Shown piece after piece: positions 9,226 to 19,200 of a stretch of DNA of 64,000 nt. Position numbers and translations under genes: made by a program. The notes beneath the pieces were generated by a model. The model searched no databases and had not been told where the DNA came from. It saw nothing but the letters and a program-made list of their open reading frames with translations. The first letter of the stretch is position 1. Every line of letters starts with the position of its first letter. The stretch covers positions 6,968,501 to 7,032,500 of the forward strand of contig BSDZ01000003.1 of the NCBI GenBank assembly GCA_030268105.1. The letters run 5' to 3'. The DNA is from Volvox africanus. Its lineage: Eukaryota > Chlorophyta > Chlorophyceae > Chlamydomonadales > Volvocaceae.

Positions 9226-9525
9226 ATGTCCGAACAAAAGCAAAAAATCTATTCTACGGAATTTAAGGAATCATCAGTAAAACTAGCTATTGAATCAGCA
9301 CAACCGATAGCACATACGGCAAGGGAACTGGGTATCAATCCTAACACGCTTTATACCTGGATTAATTTATATTCAACATCTCCTAATGCTAATGGTTCTA
9401 AAGCCCATAGCGATAACCGCGTCTATGATGAAGTAATGAAACTGAAAAAGGAACTAGCCAGAGTTACCCAGGAGCGCGATATATTAAAAAAAGCAACGGC
9501 GTACTTTGCAAAGGAGTCCCGGTAA
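9226..9525 (+). CDS. IS3-family transposase OrfA (copy A)
   Basis: A 99-residue protein from ATG 9226. It begins with a helix-turn-helix of the IS3 OrfA type (STEFKESSVKLAIE, then ARELGINPNTLYTWI) and ends with a leucine-zipper-like coiled coil (MKLKKELARVTQERDILKKA). A purine-rich AAAAAGAG lies just upstream. Near its end a run of seven A before G (9486-9492) fits the IS3 -1 frameshift site. In the -1 frame translation continues without a stop through SNGVLCKGVPVKYAW into OrfB. The base composition is AT-rich and unlike the retroelements. This is a bacterial element inside a eukaryotic array; activity is not expected because OrfB is broken. Confidence 0.9.
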   Translation: MSEQKQKIYSTEFKESSVKLAIESAQPIAHTARELGINPNTLYTWINLYSTSPNANGSKAHSDNRVYDEVMKLKKELARVTQERDILKKATAYFAKESR

Positions 9526-9855
9526 AGTACGCATGGATGAAAAAATATAGTAATACATTTTCTATTGCTTCCATGTGCAGAATACTGAATGTATGCCGTA
9601 GCGCCTCTCAAGTATGGTCCTAATACGCCTGGTACCATAAGTATTACGCCCTTCCTTACAAATAGTTCTAATCATCGTTATTAGCTTCTTATCTTGTTCT
9701 GCTCTCTTGCTTCCACAATTATGGGTCCATTCATAATAACCGCTAGGGCATACATTCAGTATTCTGCACATGGACGCAATAGAAAATGTATTACTATATT
9801 TTTTCATCCATGCGTACTTTACCGGGACTCCTTTGTAAAGTACGCCGTTGCTTTT
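9489..9855. repeat. IS3 inverted repeat (copy A)
   Basis: Arms 9489-9597 and 9747-9855 are 109-bp inverted copies spanning the orfA end and orfB start, with about two mismatches (TTTGCAA/TTTACAA and GCTTCC/GCGTCC). The mismatches imply two slightly different IS3 copies met head-on. The spacer 9598-9746 holds more orfB on the minus strand. Confidence 0.85.
9598..9807 (-). pseudogene. IS3-family OrfB N-terminal relic (copy A)
   Basis: From ATG 9807 the minus strand encodes MKKYSNTFSIASMCRILNVC followed by the IS3 OrfB hallmarks PSGYYEW and NTYGTRRIRTILERRYG, about 70 of the usual roughly 280 residues. It then runs into the opposite arm. The HTH_21-type region is present and the whole DDE catalytic core is missing. 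On the plus strand the same OrfB start (from 9538) is cut after about 20 residues at 9597. Confidence 0.85.
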
Positions 9856-9889
9856 CCTTGAACTTTCCCTAAGTACCGGGACAGGAGAG

Positions 9890-10017
9890 CCGTTGGGATA
9901 TCAGTATATCTGTGACATTACATGGAAGAGGCATACCAAGTTAATGGAGACTGTCCTAGTAATGGCGTTGTAGTTCCTTAGCTCCGGAACCCAGATGTTC
10001 TGGTCGTTAGATTAACA
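9890..10017 (-). repeat. copia 3' LTR fragment (copy A)
   Basis: On the minus strand a PPT (GCGGGGGAG, 10018-10026) is followed by TGTTAATCTAACGACC, the likely start of the copia 3' LTR. The LTR is cut at about 9890 by IS-derived sequence; the exact left boundary is uncertain. Confidence 0.6.
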
Positions 10018-10056
10018 CTCCCCCGCGAACAGAACATCACCGAAAAACAAAACCTC

Positions 10057-10767
10057 TCAGCAAACGTCCATGCACAAACGAAACTTCTCAAATTCCGCCT
10101 GTGGCAAGGGCTTGGTCAGCATATCCGCGACCATGTCCTCCGTGCGGCAGTATTCAAAAACCACATATCCGTGATTCTCCCTTTCCCGAACGAAGTGGTG
10201 CATTACGTCGATATGTTTGCTCCGATCGGACTTGATGGGGTTTCGAATTAGGCTGATCGCGCCTAGGCTGTCATCGAAAATGCGTACTGCCTCTGTTGAC
10301 TGCCCCAGATCCGCCATTAACTTGTGTTGCCACATTGCCTCCCGCGTTGCAAATGACGCTGACATGTACTCTGACTCCACTGTTGACGCGGCTGTAGTCC
10401 ACTGCAATCGGCTCTTCCAGCTGATAGCTCCACCGTTCAGCAGGAAGACGTAGCCAGTGGTTGAGCAACGATCGTCCCTATCATTAGCCCAGTCGGCATC
10501 CGCATACCCATGCAAAACATCGCTGCGGCCATATACAATACCGTACGCAGCTGTACCTTTCACATACCGCAAAACCGACTTTGCTGCTTCCCAGTGGGCC
10601 TGTACTGGTTTGGACATATATCGCGCTAGCCGATACACTGACTGGGCAATGTCCGGCCTACTTATTACCGCCAAATACATCAGGCTCCCCACCAGTGCGC
10701 GATATTTGGTGGCATCCTCAAATGGATCCTGATCGACATTGCCTACCCCGGTTGCCGTCAGCTGCAC
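10057..10767 (-). pseudogene. copia RT C-terminus and RNase H (copy A)
   Basis: This is the continuation of the copia pol frame after an in-frame TAG (10768-10770). It holds the end of RT (KYRALVGSLMYLAVISRPDI) and the copia RNase H domain with its acidic residues in HGYADADWAND and AASTVESEYMS, then the C-terminal HHFVRERE and DMLTKPL motifs, ending at TGA 10057-10059. Frame and motifs are otherwise intact, so the amber stop is the only lesion in this part. It opens with GTG, not ATG. Confidence 0.88.
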
Positions 10768-11400
10768 CTAATTGGGCTGCATGGGAATTGGCTCAGGATT
10801 CGCATCAGCCATACCAAAACGCTCCACGATATCAAGTGCATACCGCTTCTGGGAGATCTTTAACGTGGCTGTGTGCCTATTGCGTGAGATTTCCATCCCC
10901 AGGAACACGGAAACAGCACCCAGATCACGCAGATCAAACTGCTCCGACAGCTGGCGCTTCTCACTAGCCATCAGCTTGATGCAATCGCTCGCGATCATCA
11001 GATCATCAACATGTGCAAGAATGCGAATTACATGCTTACCAATGCGCTTGATAAACATGCTCGGGTCCGCATCTGACACCTTGAACCCGCTGGCGGTCAG
11101 AGTGTCCGTCAGCTTCCGGTGCCATGCACGACCCGCCTGCTTTAGGCCATACAGTGCCTTGAGCAACCGGCACTTCTGACCTGGCTCACCCGTCACAAAC
11201 CCGGGCGGTTGCTCGCAGTAGATAACCTCCTCCAAATCGCCGTGCAGGAATGCAGTGCGCACATCTAAGTGATGCACTTCCAGCTCATCTGCTGCCGCTG
11301 AAGCCAGAAACGCTCGGACAGTGGCATGAGCGCCGGTCGGTGCGAACACTTCCTCAAAATCAACTACTGCAATTTGCCTGAACCCCTTTGCAACAAACCT
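10768..11400 (-). pseudogene. copia reverse transcriptase (copy A)
   Basis: Frame from RFVAKGFRQIAVVDFEEVFAP through HHLDVRTAFLHGDLEE, IYCEQPPGF, LKALYGLKQAGRAWH and the catalytic region AHVDDLMIA to a TAG at 10768-10770. The usual Tyr of the copia YVDD box is His here (HVDD). RT is cut from the upstream pol frame by a 51-bp palindromic insertion (11401-11451) containing stops. Placing FKA next to RFVAK across the insertion gives the normal copia motif, so the insertion is secondary. Confidence 0.88.
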
Positions 11401-11451
11401 AGGTATTAATCATCTATTAGGTATTAATATTAATACCTAATATTAATATGT
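11401..11451. mobile_element. 51-bp palindromic insertion in copia RT (unit A1)
   Basis: AT-rich insertion whose core 11415-11442 is a perfect 28-bp palindrome. It separates codons of the conserved FKA-RFVAK motif, and removing 51 bases restores it. A 3-bp direct repeat (TAG) flanks a 48-bp insert. It introduces in-frame stops. Confidence 0.75.
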
Positions 11452-12330
11452 AGCCTTAAAACGCTCGATCTGGCCATCTGCATCCTGCTTAATTTTGTAA
11501 ACCCACTTCCCGGGGATAACGTTAGCTCCTGGTGGCAGGCGCTCCAGCCGCCAGGTCCCCTGCTGGTGGAGGGATGAAATCTCGTCCTCCATGGCCTGTT
11601 GCCAGTGTGCTGCCTGCGGTGTCTTTATCGCTTCCTCATATGATGATGGCTCAATGAGAGTGTTGATGGTTGCCGTGGTAACGCGTTCGGGGTAACGTGG
11701 GATGTACGAGGGGTCGTACTTCACCACCGGTTTCCTATCTCGTCCAGACCGTCGGAGGGCTGCGGCTGGATTAATAATCTCCCCCGCAGTCGCAGCCTGG
11801 GCCTCTTTAATCTCCTCCACATGGCGCTCATCATCACCGTCGCCGCTTAACTCCCCCGAATCTACAGCAGGGTTTTCCTCGTTCTCATCATCGTCATCTT
11901 CATCCGTGTGAGCCTCCTTGCTCAAACTGGGGAGTAGGGCAGACTTGCCCGGGACACACTCATCAAACCGAACATTGCAGGTGAAGACAACTCTGCGTTT
12001 TTCCGGCAAATATACGCGGTATCCCTTTCCTCCACGCTCGTAACCTACGAAGATGCCTTTCGTGCTGACCACATCTAACTTATTGCGGAACTTGCGTTCT
12101 GTGTAAGCCCACGCGACGCAACCAAAAACCCGCAGTACGGACACATCAGGTTTGAAGCCGTGAAATAACTTATGTGGTGTGGCATTGCTGCCACTGACCG
12201 GCGAACAATTGCGAACTGCACACACCGTCGCCATAGCTTCAGCCCAGAAGTCCTGCCCTAAGCCAGAATCCTGCAACATTGCACGGACCTTCTCTAGTAA
12301 TGTGCGGTTGAGGCGCTCCGCACGGCTCAG
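11452..12330 (-). pseudogene. copia integrase C-terminal half and linker (unit A1)
   Basis: The frame contains LSRAERLNRTLLEKVRAML (the integrase Glu in AERLNR), DFWAEAMATVCAVRN, the KPDVSVLRVFGCVAW and GIFVGYERGGKGYRVY motifs, and an acidic linker with a run of Asp/Glu. It ends in the start of RT (PGKWVYKIKQDADGQIERFKA) at the 51-bp insertion. Its 5' side is out of frame with the upstream part at about 12328-12335. Confidence 0.88.
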
Positions 12331-13317
12331 GGGTGTATGGGACGGTTGCATTGTGTAGAATCCCCTTTTCCCCAAAGAAGCCGTGCATGTGGGCGTTGAT
12401 GAATTCCCGCCCACGATCGGATTGCAGTTCACGCACACGCTGCCCAGTCTGGGTCTCCATCAGTGTGAGCGCTTCCTTCACCACTCCCGGGACCATGTCC
12501 TTGGAAGCAACCGGTCGCACAAGCGAGAAACTTGAATACTCATCCAGGAGTGCGACCACATATCTTGCACCACCCAAGGATTTAACTGGCATTTCGCAGA
12601 CGTCTGAATGCACACCTTGCAAAATGGAACTGCACGTGCTGCCTGATGGTGGATGTGATGCACGTGTTTGCTTGGCTCTGATGCATGGCTCGCACGTGTG
12701 TTTCCCCTCAATGGCTTTCTCAACTTGTGCCGCGCTAAGGGGCAAGCCTTCGGTCATTTCCTCTTTTACGAGCCTGCTGAGGCCATCATGGCCCAAATGT
12801 GCGAACCTCCGGTGCCACAAATCAACAGACTCCTCCAGCACAGCAACAGACATCACCCTTTCCCGGTGTGTCGCCGTCCACAGATTCATGTGATATACTG
12901 CGCTCTCTCCTTCTGCTCGATATCCCATCATGATGATGGTATAGTGCCTGTCGTTATTCTTCTTGCTTGACACAGCAACGCCACCTTCCGCTATGTCAAC
13001 TCTGCAACCCTTTTCATCCAGTCGCCCTAGGGACAGGAGTCTGTGTCCCAAACCGGGCACGTACCAGACGTTTTCAACAGTTATATCATATTCCTCTCCG
13101 TACACAGTCGACACAAACAGAACCCTGCCGTAACCTAGGGGGCGCCGTTCTACTCCAAATTCACCGACCATGACTGGTCCGTCGTTCACTTCGACGTAAT
13201 CTGTCAGATCCTCGATGCAATCCGTGCAGTGACGTCCAGCTCCACTATCCAGAAGCCATTGTCCCTTGGATTCTATGTGGTGGCGCAGTTTGTTAACTGT
13301 TGTCTTTGGCGACGTCC
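12331..13317 (-). pseudogene. copia protease, GAG-pre-integrase and integrase core (unit A1)
   Basis: Frame open from a TAA near 13318. It carries the aspartic protease site WLLDSGAGRH (about 13250), the GAG-pre-integrase zinc motif LWHRRFAHLGH...CEPCIRAKQ, and integrase Asp residues in GVHSDVCEMP and LQSDRGREFI. The frame is lost after LHNATVPYTP, just before the catalytic Glu. The break removes or replaces the normal QQNG-type segment, so it is a deletion with a frameshift. All tandem units share it. Confidence 0.87.
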
Positions 13318-13318
13318 A

Positions 13319-13446
13319 GGGTTAGCAAGAATGCGTTCCTCCGCCCATCGTTGCTCCTGTTGCCACCACCACCACTGTTGCCGTTGCCGCGGTTGCCGCC
13401 ATTGCCACGGTTGCCACCATTGCCGCGGTTGCCGCCGTTGCAGCGG
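13319..13446 (-). pseudogene. copia Gag C-terminal Gly/Asn repeat (unit A1)
   Basis: The minus strand encodes repeated GGNRGN units (13375-13440) followed by NSGGGGNRSNDGRRNAFLL, in a frame different from protease. In the ancestral element it followed the zinc knuckle now found at 19201-19411. Here its 5' side is TRIM LTR sequence. Confidence 0.7.
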
Positions 13447-13534
13447 TGTTGTATCTCTGTTGTGTCGCCCAACAAAGGCCCGATCGGAAGGATGACCATC
13501 TAAGGTCCAGGATCCTTTGACACTGCCCGTAGAT
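13447..13534 (-). repeat. TRIM LTR fragment at tandem junction A1/A2
   Basis: The first 88 bases of the TRIM left LTR, ending ...CCCGTAGAT, joined to RT sequence starting CTTTAACG at 13536 with one extra C. This marks the tandem duplication breakpoint. Confidence 0.88.
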
Positions 13535-13535
13535 C

Positions 13536-16213
13536 CTTTAACGTGGCTGTGTGCCTATTGCGTGAGATTTCCATCCCCAGGAACACGGAAACAGCACCCA
13601 GATCACGCAGATCAAACTGCTCCGACAGCTGGCGCTTCTCACTAGCCATCAGCTTGATGCAATCGCTCGCGATCATCAGATCATCAACATGTGCAAGAAT
13701 GCGAATTACATGCTTACCAATGCGCTTGATAAACATGCTCGGGTCCGCATCTGACACCTTGAACCCGCTGGCGGTCAGAGTGTCCGTCAGCTTCCGGTGC
13801 CATGCACGACCCGCCTGCTTTAGGCCATACAGTGCCTTGAGCAACCGGCACTTCTGACCTGGCTCACCCGTCACAAACCCGGGCGGTTGCTCGCAGTAGA
13901 TAACCTCCTCCAAATCGCCGTGCAGGAATGCAGTGCGCACATCTAAGTGATGCACTTCCAGCTCATCTGCTGCCGCTGAAGCCAGAAACGCTCGGACAGT
14001 GGCATGAGCGCCGGTCGGTGCGAACACTTCCTCAAAATCAACTACTGCAATTTGCCTGAACCCCTTTGCAACAAACCTAGGTATTAATCATCTATTAGGT
14101 ATTAATATTAATACCTAATATTAATATGTAGCCTTAAAACGCTCGATCTGGCCATCTGCATCCTGCTTAATTTTGTAAACCCACTTCCCGGGGATAACGT
14201 TAGCTCCTGGTGGCAGGCGCTCCAGCCGCCAGGTCCCCTGCTGGTGGAGGGATGAAATCTCGTCCTCCATGGCCTGTTGCCAGTGTGCTGCCTGCGGTGT
14301 CTTTATCGCTTCCTCATATGATGATGGCTCAATGAGAGTGTTGATGGTTGCCGTGGTAACGCGTTCGGGGTAACGTGGGATGTACGAGGGGTCGTACTTC
14401 ACCACCGGTTTCCTATCTCGTCCAGACCGTCGGAGGGCTGCGGCTGGATTAATAATCTCCCCCGCAGTCGCAGCCTGGGCCTCTTTAATCTCCTCCACAT
14501 GGCGCTCATCATCACCGTCGCCGCTTAACTCCCCCGAATCTACAGCAGGGTTTTCCTCGTTCTCATCATCGTCATCTTCATCCGTGTGAGCCTCCTTGCT
14601 CAAACTGGGGAGTAGGGCAGACTTGCCCGGGACACACTCATCAAACCGAACATTGCAGGTGAAGACAACTCTGCGTTTTTCCGGCAAATATACGCGGTAT
14701 CCCTTTCCTCCACGCTCGTAACCTACGAAGATGCCTTTCGTGCTGACCACATCTAACTTATTGCGGAACTTGCGTTCTGTGTAAGCCCACGCGACGCAAC
14801 CAAAAACCCGCAGTACGGACACATCAGGTTTGAAGCCGTGAAATAACTTATGTGGTGTGGCATTGCTGCCACTGACCGGCGAACAATTGCGAACTGCACA
14901 CACCGTCGCCATAGCTTCAGCCCAGAAGTCCTGCCCTAAGCCAGAATCCTGCAACATTGCACGGACCTTCTCTAGTAATGTGCGGTTGAGGCGCTCCGCA
15001 CGGCTCAGGGGTGTATGGGACGGTTGCATTGTGTAGAATCCCCTTTTCCCCAAAGAAGCCGTGCATGTGGGCGTTGATGAATTCCCGCCCACGATCGGAT
15101 TGCAGTTCACGCACACGCTGCCCAGTCTGGGTCTCCATCAGTGTGAGCGCTTCCTTCACCACTCCCGGGACCATGTCCTTGGAAGCAACCGGTCGCACAA
15201 GCGAGAAACTTGAATACTCATCCAGGAGTGCGACCACATATCTTGCACCACCCAAGGATTTAACTGGCATTTCGCAGACGTCTGAATGCACACCTTGCAA
15301 AATGGAACTGCACGTGCTGCCTGATGGTGGATGTGATGCACGTGTTTGCTTGGCTCTGATGCATGGCTCGCACGTGTGTTTCCCCTCAATGGCTTTCTCA
15401 ACTTGTGCCGCGCTAAGGGGCAAGCCTTCGGTCATTTCCTCTTTTACGAGCCTGCTGAGGCCATCATGGCCCAAATGTGCGAACCTCCGGTGCCACAAAT
15501 CAACAGACTCCTCCAGCACAGCAACAGACATCACCCTTTCCCGGTGTGTCGCCGTCCACAGATTCATGTGATATACTGCGCTCTCTCCTTCTGCTCGATA
15601 TCCCATCATGATGATGGTATAGTGCCTGTCGTTATTCTTCTTGCTTGACACAGCAACGCCACCTTCCGCTATGTCAACTCTGCAACCCTTTTCATCCAGT
15701 CGCCCTAGGGACAGGAGTCTGTGTCCCAAACCGGGCACGTACCAGACGTTTTCAACAGTTATATCATATTCCTCTCCGTACACAGTCGACACAAACAGAA
15801 CCCTGCCGTAACCTAGGGGGCGCCGTTCTACTCCAAATTCACCGACCATGACTGGTCCGTCGTTCACTTCGACGTAATCTGTCAGATCCTCGATGCAATC
15901 CGTGCAGTGACGTCCAGCTCCACTATCCAGAAGCCATTGTCCCTTGGATTCTATGTGGTGGCGCAGTTTGTTAACTGTTGTCTTTGGCGACGTCCAGGGT
16001 TAGCAAGAATGCGTTCCTCCGCCCATCGTTGCTCCTGTTGCCACCACCACCACTGTTGCCGTTGCCGCGGTTGCCGCCATTGCCACGGTTGCCACCATTG
16101 CCGCGGTTGCCGCCGTTGCAGCGGTGTTGTATCTCTGTTGTGTCGCCCAACAAAGGCCCGATCGGAAGGATGACCATCTAAGGTCCAGGATCCTTTGACA
16201 CTGCCCGTAGATC
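13536..16213 (-). repeat. copia tandem repeat unit A2 (2678 bp, pseudogene copy)
   Basis: Second unit. RT part 13536-14078 reads into TRIM sequence at its C-terminus (TATLK then DLRAVSKDPGP). The palindromic insertion is at 14079-14129, integrase C-half 14130-15008, protease/integrase core 15009-15995, Gly/Asn repeat 15997-16124 and TRIM LTR fragment 16125-16212. It has the same frameshift as unit A1 and no RNase H. Confidence 0.92.
14079..14129. mobile_element. 51-bp palindromic insertion (unit A2)
   Basis: Copy of the insertion at 11401-11451, duplicated with its host unit; perfect palindrome at 14093-14120. Confidence 0.75.
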
Positions 16214-18890
16214 CTTTAACGTGGCTGTGTGCCTATTGCGTGAGATTTCCATCCCCAGGAACACGGAAACAGCACCCAGATCACGCAGATCAAACTGCTC
16301 CGACAGCTGGCGCTTCTCACTAGCCATCAGCTTGATGCAATCGCTCGCGATCATCAGATCATCAACATGTGCAAGAATGCGAATTACATGCTTACCAATG
16401 CGCTTGATAAACATGCTCGGGTCCGCATCTGACACCTTGAACCCGCTGGCGGTCAGAGTGTCCGTCAGCTTCCGGTGCCATGCACGACCCGCCTGCTTTA
16501 GGCCATACAGTGCCTTGAGCAACCGGCACTTCTGACCTGGCTCACCCGTCACAAACCCGGGCGGTTGCTCGCAGTAGATAACCTCCTCCAAATCGCCGTG
16601 CAGGAATGCAGTGCGCACATCTAAGTGATGCACTTCCAGCTCATCTGCTGCCGCTGAAGCCAGAAACGCTCGGACAGTGGCATGAGCGCCGGTCGGTGCG
16701 AACACTTCCTCAAAATCAACTACTGCAATTTGCCTGAACCCCTTTGCAACAAACCTAGGTATTAATCATCTATTAGGTATTAATATTAATACCTAATATT
16801 AATATGTAGCCTTAAAACGCTCGATCTGGCCATCTGCATCCTGCTTAATTTTGTAAACCCACTTCCCGGGGATAACGTTAGCTCCTGGTGGCAGGCGCTC
16901 CAGCCGCCAGGTCCCCTGCTGGTGGAGGGATGAAATCTCGTCCTCCATGGCCTGTTGCCAGTGTGCTGCCTGCGGTGTCTTTATCGCTTCCTCATATGAT
17001 GATGGCTCAATGAGAGTGTTGATGGTTGCCGTGGTAACGCGTTCGGGGTAACGTGGGATGTACGAGGGGTCGTACTTCACCACCGGTTTCCTATCTCGTC
17101 CAGACCGTCGGAGGGCTGCGGCTGGATTAATAATCTCCCCCGCAGTCGCAGCCTGGGCCTCTTTAATCTCCTCCACATGGCGCTCATCATCACCGTCGCC
17201 GCTTAACTCCCCCGAATCTACAGCAGGGTTTTCCTCGTTCTCATCATCGTCATCTTCATCCGTGTGAGCCTCCTTGCTCAAACTGGGGAGTAGGGCAGAC
17301 TTGCCCGGGACACACTCATCAAACCGAACATTGCAGGTGAAGACAACTCTGCGTTTTTCCGGCAAATATACGCGGTATCCCTTTCCTCCACGCTCGTAAC
17401 CTACGAAGATGCCTTTCGTGCTGACCACATCTAACTTATTGCGGAACTTGCGTTCTGTGTAAGCCCACGCGACGCAACCAAAAACCCGCAGTACGGACAC
17501 ATCAGGTTTGAAGCCGTGAAATAACTTATGTGGTGTGGCATTGCTGCCACTGACCGGCGAACAATTGCGAACTGCACACACCGTCGCCATAGCTTCAGCC
17601 CAGAAGTCCTGCCCTAAGCCAGAATCCTGCAACATTGCACGGACCTTCTTTAGTAATGTGCGGTTGAGGCGCTCCGCACGGCTCAGGGGTGTATGGGACG
17701 GTTGCATTGTGTAGAATCCCCTTTTCCCCAAAGAAGCCGTGCATGTGGGCGTTGATGAATTCCCGCCCACGATCGGATTGCAGTTCACGCACACGCTGCC
17801 CAGTCTGGGTCTCCATCAGTGTGAGCGCTTCCTTCACCACTCCCGGGACCATGTCCTTGGAAGCAACCGGTCGCACAAGCGAGAAACTTGAATACTCATC
17901 CAGGAGTGCGACCACATATCTTGCACCACCCAAGGATTTAACTGGCATTTCGCAGACGTCTGAATGCACACCTTGCAAAATGGAACTGCACGTGCTGCCT
18001 GATGGTGGATGTGATGCACGTGTTTGCTTGGCTCTGATGCATGGCTCGCACGTGTGTTTCCCCTCAATGGCTTTCTCAACTTGTGCCGCGCTAAGGGGCA
18101 AGCCTTCGGTCATTTCCTCTTTTACGAGCCTGCTGAGGCCATCATGGCCCAAATGTGCGAACCTCCGGTGCCACAAATCAACAGACTCCTCCAGCACAGC
18201 AACAGACATCACCCTTTCCCGGTGTGTCGCCGTCCACAGATTCATGTGATATACTGCGCTCTCTCCTTCTGCTCGATATCCCATCATGATGATGGTATAG
18301 TGCCTGTCGTTATTCTTCTTGCTTGACACAGCAACGCCACCTTCCGCTATGTCAACTCTGCAACCCTTTTCATCCAGTCGCCCTAGGGACAGGAGTCTGT
18401 GTCCCAAACCGGGCACGTACCAGACGTTTTCAACAGTTATATCATATTCCTCTCCGTACACAGTCGACACAAACAGAACCCTGCCGTAACCTAGGGGGCG
18501 CCGTTCTACTCCAAATTCACCGACCATGACTGGTCCGTCGTTCACTTCGACGTAATCTGTCAGATCCTCGATGCAATCCGTGCAGTGACGTCCAGCTCCA
18601 CTATCCAGAAGCCATTGTCCCTTGGATTCTATGTGGTGGCGCAGTTTGTTAACTGTTGTCTTTGGCGACGTCCAGGGTTAGCAAGAATGCGTTCCTCCGC
18701 CCATCGTTGCTCCTGTTGCCACCACCACCACTGTTGCCGTTGCCGCGGTTGCCGCCATTGCCACGGTTGCCACCATTGCCGCGGTTGCCGCCGTTGCAGC
18801 GGTGTTGTATCTCTGTTGTGTCGCCCAACAAAGGCCCGATCGGAAGGATGACCATCTAAGGTCCAGGATCCTTTGACACTGCCCGTAGAT
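16214..18890 (-). repeat. copia tandem repeat unit A3 (pseudogene copy)
   Basis: Third unit. RT part 16214-16756, palindromic insertion 16757-16807, integrase C-half 16808-17686, protease/integrase core 17687-18673, Gly/Asn repeat 18675-18802, then the complete TRIM. It carries private variants (NRTLLKKVRA instead of NRTLLEKVRA; ITKEGP instead of ITREGP). These are shared with the second unit of block B, so B retains this unit. Confidence 0.92.
16757..16807. mobile_element. 51-bp palindromic insertion (unit A3)
   Basis: Third copy of the palindromic insertion in block A, in the same codon context. Confidence 0.75.
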
Positions 18891-19200
18891 ACCCCAGGAT
18901 ACTACAAGTATTCCCCCTCAGATAGGGTGCGTCCTCGCATCCTACAGTCTAAGGGCCAGCCCTCACCCTAGTTTGTAGTCAGACGATTCGATCCCTCACG
19001 GCCTGGTGAAGGTTTCCCAAGCCATCTACCAGTCAGAACCGCCCTCACCGTCCCGTAGGTGGGGGGATTCGAACCCGGACAACCTGCTCGATACCAATGT
19101 TGTATCTCTGTTGTGTCGGCCAACAAAGGCCCGATCGGAAGGATGACATCTAATGTCCAGGATCCTTTCACATCGCCCGTAGATACCCCAGGATACTACA
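18803..19200 (-). mobile_element. TRIM element, 398 bp (copy A)
   Basis: Non-coding miniature LTR retrotransposon. Left LTR 18803-18906 and right LTR 19098-19200 (about 104 bp, TGTTGTATC...GGATACTACA) flank a 191-bp interior. A PBS (minus strand TGGTATCGAGCAGG, ending 19096) adjoins the right LTR, and a PPT (GAGGGGGAATA) adjoins the left LTR. A perfect 5-bp target duplication AGCGG lies at 18798-18802 and 19201-19205. It interrupts copia gag between the zinc knuckle and the Gly/Asn repeat. Movement would depend on another element's proteins. Confidence 0.9.

Larger units (their letters stand above)
10858..13535. repeat. copia tandem repeat unit A1 (2678 bp)
   Basis: First of three direct repeats with exact spacing 2678. 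Each runs from inside RT (CTTTAACGTGG) through integrase, protease and the Gly/Asn repeat into the TRIM LTR (CCCGTAGAT). Confidence 0.93.

Noticed and set aside
9226..9855. Window as a bacterial chromosome because of IS982 and IS3 genes
   Set aside because: The surrounding chromoviruses, copia, TRIM, CACTA and introns are eukaryotic, and the IS pieces are broken and embedded in the duplicated unit.
11401..11451. Insertion as a small intron in copia
   Set aside because: No GT-AG or GC-AG choice that restores the FKA-RFVAK frame; simple removal of all 51 bases does.
12333..12893. Plus-strand open frame of 186 codons repeated in every copia unit
   Set aside because: Antisense shadow of integrase; it recurs only because the copia unit is duplicated.
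13319..13446. Regular GGNRGN-coding repeats looked CRISPR-like
   Set aside because: Short triplet-based coding repeat in copia Gag with no spacers.
19060..19100. tRNA gene next to the TRIM PBS
   Set aside because: Only a B-box-like T-loop is present; no cloverleaf, A-box or acceptor pairing could be found.
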